DNA of 64,000 nucleotides from assembly GCA_037176725.1 (NCBI GenBank), contig JAZBRS010000029.1:47006001-47070000 (forward strand), written 5' to 3'. Source of the DNA: Posidonia oceanica (Eukaryota > Streptophyta > Magnoliopsida > Alismatales > Posidoniaceae). Positions 56,507 to 64,000 of this stretch are shown here, in pieces; position 1 is the stretch's first letter; every line of letters begins with the position of its first letter. A model generated the notes under the pieces. That model was not told the DNA's origin, searched no databases, and saw only the letters and a list, made by a program, of their open reading frames with translations. The translations under genes were made by a program, and so were the position numbers.

Positions 56507-57070
56507 TTGCCTTCCGTGACTTCGTTCTGGGTAGACGAAGTCCTGCTTGCTCTAGATCTACGCTCTAGGTGGACGGGGTCCAGTTTGCCTTCTCTCTTGC
56601 GACTTCACTTCGGGCAGACGAAGTCCTGCTTGTTTGCTTCCTCGTGCCGGTCGGACGAGGACAAGCTTGCCCTTCTCGTGACTTCACTCCGGGCAGACGA
56701 AGTCCCACTTGCTTGCTTCCTCGTGCTAGTCAGATGAGGACAAGTTCGCCTCTCTCACGACTTTGCTCTAGGCAGACGAAGTCTCGCTTGCTTGCTTCTA
56801 CTTGCCGGTTGGATGAGGACAAGCTTGCCTCTTTCACACGACTTTTCTTTGGGCGGACAAAGTCCCGCTTGCTTGCTTCCTTGTGTTGGTTAGACAAGGA
56901 CAAGCTAGCTTGCCTCTCTCATGACTTCGCTCCATGCAGACAAAGTCCCGCTTGCTAGCTTCCTTGTGCCAACCGGATGAGGACAAGCTAGCCCCTAGTC
57001 TTGCAACTTTGCTTTGGGCAGACGAAGTCCTGCTTGCCCTAGTTTCCCATGCTGGACGGACAAGGACTAG
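56507..57070. repeat. 80-bp tandem repeat, about 7 copies
   Basis: Each unit has 'gacttc', 'gggcagacgaagtcc', 'tgcttgcttcctcgtg' and 'ggacgaggacaag'. The word 'agacgaagtc' recurs about every 80-82 bp. GACGAAGTC with GACTTCG(C), and 'cctcgtg' with 'gacgagg', give each unit two possible stems. Confidence 0.85.
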
Positions 57071-57078
57071 TTTTGTCT

Positions 57079-57290
57079 CTTCTGCTCGGGCTGGCAGCCC
57101 TAACTACCCAGATGACATCTGTCAAATTGTCTAGCCCTCTTCTTGGTACCAGGAGTGTTTCGGTAGCCCCCTGGTATCTTCCTCCTGATACCAGGGGCAT
57201 CTTTTCTACTGCCCTATGGTATCGTGCCCTCTTCCTTGTAGGCTAGTAGCCCTAACTACCCAGACGACAAGAACGTTAGCCTTGTTTGGC
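57079..57290. repeat. Mirrored hairpin block of element D
   Basis: On the minus strand this shows GGGTAG-TTAGGG-CTGCC and GGGTAG-TTAGGG-CTACTAGCC, an ACAAG-GCTAACGTT-CTTGT hairpin, and the paired GATACC hairpins at 57144-57178 and 57187-57223. These are the motifs of A and C in opposite orientation, as expected if D lies on the plus strand. Confidence 0.7.
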
Positions 57291-57619
57291 ACCCCTCTTT
57301 GCACAAGTTTGGATTAGCCACCAACTTGTCGTTCGGCACCGCATTGCATCTCATAACACCGCATTGCATCACATAACATACCATTGCATGACATCGCATC
57401 CGTCAGCACATAGCATATCGCATCATCACACCAGCATTACATGCTAGGTAGCCGCATCAACATCACACACTCCACATGTGTCCCCAGCAGAGTCAGCATC
57501 AGCATGCAATGCATTAGCATCTCTTAGAGCTGCTCTCATCCCCAGCAGAGCTTAGTGCACAACAGCATCAGCATGCATCACTTGCACTCACACTCAGTAG
57601 AGTTAGAGCATTCGCATCA
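57291..57619. other. Spacer rich in 'gcatca' words
   Basis: Low-complexity CATCGCATC-like sequence. Counterpart of the 'gatgca' zones next to the pre-PPT block in A and C. No gene seen. Confidence 0.5.
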
Positions 57620-57780
57620 GCATTTGCATTTCGACGATGAGTCATGACTTTTGGTGCATCCGTCGAATAATTGGCTCACCGCCAATTGCAACATCGCTCT
57701 CCCACCGGCTTCAAGCGAGGTGTCTTGTCAACCCTAAGCAACGGCCTTGCTTCCCTCGACCTCGCTTAAGGAGGGGTATC
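57620..57780 (+). other. Conserved pre-PPT block and polypurine tract of element D
   Basis: Contains GAGTCATGACTTTTGGTGCATC, close to element C read on the minus strand, then GAGGTGTCTTGTCAACCC and the tract AAGGAGGGGTATC (57768-57780) directly before TGTAGACACC. Confidence 0.75.
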
Positions 57781-57891
57781 TGTAGACACCACGATTTGAT
57801 GCCATTCGTTGGTGGATTTCTCCAGAAGGACGCACTCTGGTCGTGAAGGACCTAATCCACCCACCAAACCCTAAACCTAACAAACCAACCC
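57781..57891 (+). repeat. 3' LTR of element D, first piece
   Basis: Begins TGTAGACACCACG after the polypurine tract. It is interrupted at 57891 by solo LTR E and resumes at 63748. The LTR runs off the right edge. Confidence 0.8.
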
Positions 57892-60800
57892 TGTTGACAC
57901 CCTATCTTGACAGGCTTGGACCATTTGGGACCTTCTGGTGACTTCTGGATCTAAACCTAGGTCAAAACAACCACAATCCTCTTCATCTTTCTCTTCAAAT
58001 CAAGCTTAAACTTGACCTAAGCCTACACCTATTTCCCAAACCCAAAACTTACCCAAAAACCATAGGAAAACCCATCACCCCCTACTTAGCAAACCTACCC
58101 AAACACTTAGAAATACTCAACCCAAAACCACTCCCAAAAACCCTAGAAAACCTAGGTAAAACTACCCCTTTTCTACACCTCAAAACCCTTCCAAAACCTT
58201 CTCAAAACTAAACCAAATCCCCAGAACCAACACTAGAAATCCTAGGCAACATGCTCCCCAATTTTCACCCTTTTTCAAAACCATTAAGCCCTCCATTCAC
58301 CCAAATTATCGTTTTCTCTCTCCAAGATTATTCTTTTCTCTCTCCTCTCTCTCTCCTGATTATCCTCCTTCTTTTCACCCCCTTATCTCCTTTTTTCTTG
58401 CCTGGCTGTGGGCCCCCCTTGTGCATCTATCTCTTCTCAATCTTATTCCTATTTTTATTTTATTTTTAGCATTTTCTTTGACTTTCAAAAATTATTCTCT
58501 TTCAACTCCTCTCTTTCCCCTTTATTCTTCCTTTTTCACTTTTCCTCCTCCTTCTCCTCTTCTTTTTCTTTCTTTTTACTAAGCCCCTAAAAAATCATTA
58601 AAAACCTCTAAAAACTTTAAAACAAAAGGAAAACAAACCAAAACCCTAAGAAAAATAATTAAAAATATTAAGCAAACAATTAAAAACCTAAACCCAACTA
58701 AATCTAACTAAAGCCAAAAAACAAGAATGCAAGCTAAAAAATACAAAACAAACAAAGAGAAAATGCTGTAAAATCAAGGAAAAAACCGAAATGTAATCAA
58801 AACAGCTAAAAGTAAAATCCTATTAAAAACAACCAAGAAAACAAACCCTAAAAGAAAGAAAAGACTTAAGAAATGCAAGGGCTAATAATTAAGGAGGAAA
58901 AACCTAACTTAACAACTCTCAAAAGAAAAATTGAAAACATAATTAAAAAATAATAAAACAAACAATCAAAATTTAAGAACAGCTAATTAAAAACTTAACA
59001 AGAAAACCTAACCTAAGAAAAAAAATGCTAAAAGAATTTAACAAACGAAATTAAGAAAAAGCAAATCAAAGAAGACCTAAGAAAAATCCTAAAAGACTAA
59101 AATCAAAAGCCAAAACTCACTCTAATTAATCTAAAAACAAACCTTAAAAAATCCTAATTAACATCCCAAGTACTTAACAAGAAAAAAATAATTAAAAAAC
59201 AACTTAAAAGACTTAACAAACATTTAATCAAAATAAAAAACAAATTAAAAACAAAGAAAACCCTTAAAACCCTAATCAAACCCAAAATCCCTCTAAACCT
59301 GATTAACCAACCGAAAATAGTCATTAAAAAATTTAATCATGGTCCTAACTTAAAATACAATCACTCTAATAATTTTACCTATTTTTATTTTATTTTTATC
59401 TAATTTATTTCTCCTCTCTTTCCCTTCCATTTCTCTCTTTCTTCCTATCTTTCTTTCTTTTCTTCCTTTTCTCTTGCTGGGCCCAGTCCGGCCCCTTCCA
59501 CCCCCTTCTTTCTTTTCTTTCTTTTTTCTTTTTTCTTTTTTTCAGCTCGCGGCCCGGCCCATGCCTTCCACCCTCCTCTTCCCTCCTTCTTCTTCTTCTT
59601 CCTCTTCAACTTCTTCTTCTCCTTCCCGCGATCTTCTTTAAAATTTAACTTCGCTTCTCCCTCCCGATCACCTCAGCACCAGTTCGCCTCTCCTCTCTCC
59701 GCTCTCTGCAGATCTTCCGGGAGGGCATTTACTGCCCGTCTCCTCGCCGATTGCCTCTCCATCAGCTGCAGTGTTCGGCGCTGGTGGGATTTCAAAATCC
59801 ACAGCGCGCCCAGCAGCTTCCTCCTCTGTTAAAACCAGCACTTCGTTCCCTCCTCTTCAGCCTTTTGTCGTCCGAGAGAGAGCAAAGGAATCCAGAGCAT
59901 TCCCAGTGCCCAAATCCCTTCCTCCTTCCACTGCAAGAACCAGCTCTTCCCCCTCTTCTTTCCCGACCACATCAGAGCCTCCATCAACCCTCAAACTTCC
60001 TTCAATTCATCCCCCAAATCCACCCAGAATCCCAGCATTCCTTCCCTTCCTTCCACGACCAGAGCCATCCCTGAAATCACCCTCATTCACTTGATATCCA
60101 CAGCAGCAACCCAACGCCACTCCTTCCAAAACTGCCACCTCTACTGAGCCCCAAATCCGCCCAAACTTCTCCCAGCAAACCACCAGAACACCACCATCTC
60201 AGGCCACCTGAACCCCAGTCTTCTCCCCCCTCACAGGCCAAGACCCCCACAACAAACACCTGTGACCTTCCTCTGCCAGAAGATCACCCCACCTGCAAAC
60301 TCCACCTACAGGCCCCCACGACCCAATTCAACTGCCCAGGAACACTCACCTAACCTCCAGAAGTTCACCGGTAGCTCCCATTCGGCCTGAGGAGCAGCGA
60401 ACACCTCCCCCCATCTCCGGCTGCCTCTGTACACCCAAAAAATCTCGATCCTGTCTCCGATCTTCAGAGCTCGCGTCCAAGCATCTGAGAAGCACCGGAG
60501 GGCTCCACGGAAACAACTCCGATCCTCGCGAGCAGTGGACGACGCCCGCAGCAGCCGGACCAAGCTCGCCGGCCTCTGCAAAAGACACCCACGTTGGGAG
60601 GACGCTCCAGCCAGCGAATCAGGTATCTCTCTTCACCCGTAGACTAGTCTCCCCCCTCTCTTGCTTTTCCGCCTATCAGATTGGGATCTCTCTCTCTCCT
60701 GCGCCGAGTCAACGCCGGGTCAGCTCTGTCTTCTCCGGCGAGCTTCACTGCTCGTCCCGCCGCTCCGGTCTGCAGAACACCACTCCACCAGGCGCCCCAG

Positions 60801-63747
60801 CTCCGCACGGACCCCAGGAGTATCTCCCTACCGTCAGAACTCGCCGACGCTGCGCTGATCGGCCGGCTTGCCTCCGAGTAGGTCTGCAGATCTCTGGCGA
60901 CTCCTCCGACTTGCTCCAGGCAGCGTCGCTGCTCGCCGACGCTGCTCCGGCCTCCGTCAACCCCTGGTGGAGCTCGCCCACCGGACTACGCCTCACCAGC
61001 ACCCCTCTGCTCCCCCTACCGGCCACTGGTAGCAACTGCTACAGTGGTCGACGATCTGCAATATTACTGTGCTTTTATTTTTTGCTATCTATGCTATTTT
61101 ACCAAATATTGCTTTTTTGGTCTCAATTCTTGCTTATTTGCGTTTAGGTCCTTCATTTGATTGAATCTGTTTATTTCTGAATTAAAACCATATAAAATTG
61201 CATGAAAAATATGTAGTTCTCTTTATTTGCATGTCAGTCCTTTTACTGTGCTTTCCTTCAGTAATAAATTTGATTTTGGCCCTCCAGCTTTTGATTATTG
61301 CATTTTAGTCCTGCAGCTGTTTAATTTGATTTAATGCACTAAGTTTGCCATATAAAATTGCATTTTTGGTCCTTATTGTTTTCTTTAATTGCAATTTAGT
61401 CCTCTGTCCAGTTAACTTAGCTTTTATTTTTCAATTTTTGCTTGCTGCATTGCATTATTTCCCCCCTGTTTTCTGATTTTTGCATATAGGTCCTTCCTCA
61501 ATGCACAGTAGTCATTTAAATGCATATTTTGCTTATAAAATTGCATTTTAGCCCCCACATGTTTGGAAAATTGCATATAGGTCCCCCATCTGCATTCCCA
61601 GACCCACTAGACCCCTGTTTTGCTGGAAAAATTGCATTTTGGACCCTAATGATTTTAAAATTGCATCTTAACTTGCCACATGATTTCAAAAGTTTGTCTT
61701 GATGCATATTCATCTTGGAAAATTGCATTTTAAACCCTGTCTTTTGTAAAATTGCATGCAGACCCTCTTTTTTTCAAAATCCTTGCATAAAAGCCCCAAA
61801 CTTTTCAAAACCTTTGCATTTAGACCCCTATCCTTTCAAAAATTGCATTTAAATCCCCAATTTTCTGAAAAATCACCCTTAAGCCTTTTCTTGCATCCTG
61901 CATGCATTGCACTCATGCATTCTTGTATTTTGCATCCTTTGCACACACTTAAACACTTCTAGCTCCCATTCACAAGGGAGGATCTGTTTTGCACACCCCT
62001 AGGACCTCCTGTACACTTAGATCCATTCTTCTCCCCTGTTCTGGCCCCTCTGCCTTGAAGCTGGGATATCTTCCAATCCGACCGTTGGATCTTCTCAAAC
62101 AAGCTACCTGGACGACCCCGGCGGAGCACTCTTCAGCATGGACCAAGCAGATCTCCGATCAGGCCTCAGATTTTCTAGGTAAGTCCTTCTGAACCCCTGC
62201 ACAGCATTCATTTGTATACCATTTGCATTGCATACATCGTTTTCGCTTTTTGTTTCCTCGAACATGTAGAATAGGACTTCCTCTTCTTCCCCATCAATTC
62301 CGTTCCCCTTTTCGCGTATTCCCAAGTATTTTGTGTTGCGTTTCCCCTGGATTCACCACTTATTGCGACTTTCTTCCCCCTTTTCCATGATCCGATCGCG
62401 CCGCGAGCTTTGGGCAGCGTGCGAGACACATCGTGGGGCGGTTTAGTGGGAAACAGTCGCAAAGCGGTGGTAATCCCTCCACTTGCTCATTTTCCCCATT
62501 GTAGGTCTTCACACCTACTCTGCGCGGCCCTTAAACAGTGTCTGTTCTCACACATGCACTGTTTGCTTCTCCTTTCGCTTTTCTTATCCTCTCTCTTTGC
62601 ATTTGCATCTGCATGGTTTTGCCGAGGTTTTATTTCGCCGCTTTTGGCACCGTTTTGCGTGCCCGCTTCGCTTTTGGCACCATTTCGCGTGCCCGCTTTA
62701 TTTTTGGCACCGTTTTGCGTGTCCGCTTCGCTTTTGGCACCGTTTCGCGTGCCTGCTTTGTTTTCGGCACCGTTTTGCGTGCCCACTTTGTCTTTGGCAC
62801 CGTTTTGCGTGCCCACTTTGCTTTTGGCACCGTTTTGCATGCCCGCTTTGTCTTTGGCACCGTTTTGCGTGCCCGCTTTGCTTTTGGCACCGTTTTGTGT
62901 GCCCACTTTGTTTTGGCACCGTTTTGCGTGCCCGCTTCGCTTTTTGGCACCGTTTTGCGTGCCCGCTTCGCTTCTTGGCACCGTTTTGCATGCCCCTTTG
63001 TTTCTGGCACTGTTTTGCGTGCCGATCTTGTTTTCTTGCACCATTTTGCATGCCGCTCTCGTTTCTCGCATTGTTTCGTATGTTTTACGCCGTTTTCTCT
63101 TGCATGTCGCTTGCATTTGCTTGGTTTTACCACTGTTTTGCTTTTCCGCTTGCATTTGCATATAGGGCAGTGATGCTTACTGCCTGGAGTTCTCACGAGC
63201 CAGGTTTCACCCGGTTCGGAACACAGACAGCGCTGCTGAGCACTTAGACTGCACGTTTACTTTCCTTGCATTGCATCCTACCACTTAGAGCACACCTATG
63301 AGCGTTCATTCTAGCATTCATTGGCATTTAGGCATTCAAATCTGCATTTCCCTGCGTATGCGAGCGTAAGCCTAGAAAGACCGATTCTCGGGCGTGTTGG
63401 GGTGCCTAACACCTTCCCCGCACCTAACAGGAGTCCTTGCCCTGTCTTTTGGCCCGCAATGACCATATCGCCCTTATCCTAGGCATGAGTCATCTCACTT
63501 GCATGTATTTGCATTTGTTTCCCTTTGCATAGCTTTGCTTTGCATTTCTTGCTTGGTTTTGCGTGTTAATTCACGCATTTCCCCCGATTTTCCTTGTCTC
63601 CCGATAATAGACACGGTGGCGACTTTGATTTGTCTTATCTTCTTCTTTTCTTATCTTTTCTCCTCTATTTTAAGTGTTTTCGAGTTAAGCCCTCCTCCTC
63701 GAACCTCGCCGCTAATAGTAAGCCTGATTCTGATTGGGATTACTACA
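57892..63747 (+). repeat. Solo LTR E (5.9 kb), inserted in the LTR of element D
   Basis: TGTTGACACCCTATC to GGGATTACTACA, 5856 bp, flanked by aaccc at 57887-57891 and 63748-63752. Same family and internal order as LTR F: A-rich tract about 58600-59340, GC-rich about 59480-61030, phrase repeats 61080-61900, donor at 62179, acceptor at 62504, tandem repeat, and conserved block at 63400-63437. It has no internal region, so it is a solo LTR. Confidence 0.93.
62638..63060 (+). repeat. 30-bp tandem repeat in LTR E (about 14 copies)
   Basis: Same unit as 30415-30905. Single-base indels near 62913, 62943 and 62972 break the phase that is still intact in F. Confidence 0.88.
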
Positions 63748-64000
63748 AACCCAAATCCCATTCAACACCCACAAACCTACCCAAATCCCATCCAAGACCT
63801 TAAACCCATCCATAACTGCAATCCCAAAACCCATCGATGGCCTCAACATTCTCAGAAATAGGCCTAAGAATCATGCACCAGACTCTGTAATAGGTCAACC
63901 GCGGCTTATAACCGCTGGAGACCGCCGCTGGTAGGTACCACGGGTTGGTATCGTTGGTAGGTCTCGCGGAAAGCCAACGTGTTTGCCCTGAGTCAGTGGC
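63748..64000 (+). repeat. 3' LTR of element D, second piece (runs off the window)
   Basis: Starts with the aaccc duplication and continues the 'aaaccctaaacccaaatccc' texture left at 57891. After about 63880 it becomes GC-richer, with repeated 'ggttggtatcgttggtagg' words. No gene seen. Confidence 0.6.

Larger units (their letters stand above)
51726..57780 (+). mobile_element. Element D: 3' internal remnant of a plus-strand Tat-like element
   Basis: Assigned from its end: pre-PPT block, polypurine tract (57768-57780) and LTR start at 57781, plus mirrored copies of the hairpin motifs of A and C at 57079-57290. No gag or pol sequence is seen in 51726-57780. I am sure only of the last 0.7 kb or so; the stretch 51726-56400 could belong to another repeat. 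Confidence 0.6.

Overview
This window is plant nuclear DNA made almost entirely of nested long-terminal-repeat retrotransposons. I see no ordinary host gene, no rRNA or tRNA gene and no bacterial feature. The elements are Ty3/gypsy elements of the Tat (Ogre/Retand-like) lineage. The evidence is a gag-protease-RT-RNase H-integrase order, a second plant-type RNase H after the first degenerate one, a primer binding site matching the 3' end of a plant tRNA-Arg, and very long LTRs (3.2 to 6.1 kb). The host is therefore a flowering plant with a repeat-rich genome; the sequence does not let me name the species.

Layout. Element A (minus strand, 1 to about 20153) has a 3' LTR running off the left edge (1-4473), a polypurine tract, a long structured 3' region, a DUF7745/plant-mobile-domain-like pseudogene (7365-8624), then integrase, RT/RNase H, protease and gag (10036-18807), a leader and a PBS. 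Its 5' LTR is cut down to about 30 bp at 20120-20153, where it is fused to element B. Element B (minus) is split into three pieces: decayed pol and protease at 20154-25496, part of gag at 31602-32786, and gag start, leader, PBS and 5' LTR at 47130-51725. The first gap in B is a plus-strand solo LTR, F (25497-31601, perfect 5-bp duplication gtggg). The second gap is a complete but pol-less element C (32787-47129, minus, two 3.3-kb LTRs, gag only). To the right, 51726-57780 is the 3' part of a plus-strand element D. D's 3' LTR begins at 57781 and is itself split by solo LTR E (57892-63747, perfect duplication aaccc), resuming at 63748. The inferred order of insertion is D first, then B into D, then F and C into B; E went into D's LTR at an unknown time.

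How the parts relate. A, F and E share one LTR family (about 6 kb). B and C share another (about 3.3 kb, full of TTGGACGC inverted repeats). B carries an A-like pol, so a B-like element is a reasonable candidate partner for the gag-only element C. All coding regions are broken, mostly by TAG codons.

The most unusual signal is in the non-coding 3' regions. A carries a 0.93-kb array of 29 small hairpins (5046-5975), grouped into four roughly 160-bp domains. Each domain is closed by its own 9-12 bp stem. The stem sequences differ between domains but stay self-complementary, and an outer stem encloses all four. A related two-hairpin motif with constant loops (TTAACGGA and TTAGGG) and co-varying stems occurs in A and C and, mirrored, in D, always together with a pair of GATACCAGGGGC hairpins and a conserved block just before the polypurine tract. 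This looks like a structured RNA (or DNA) module maintained in this retrotransposon group. I know of no name for it.
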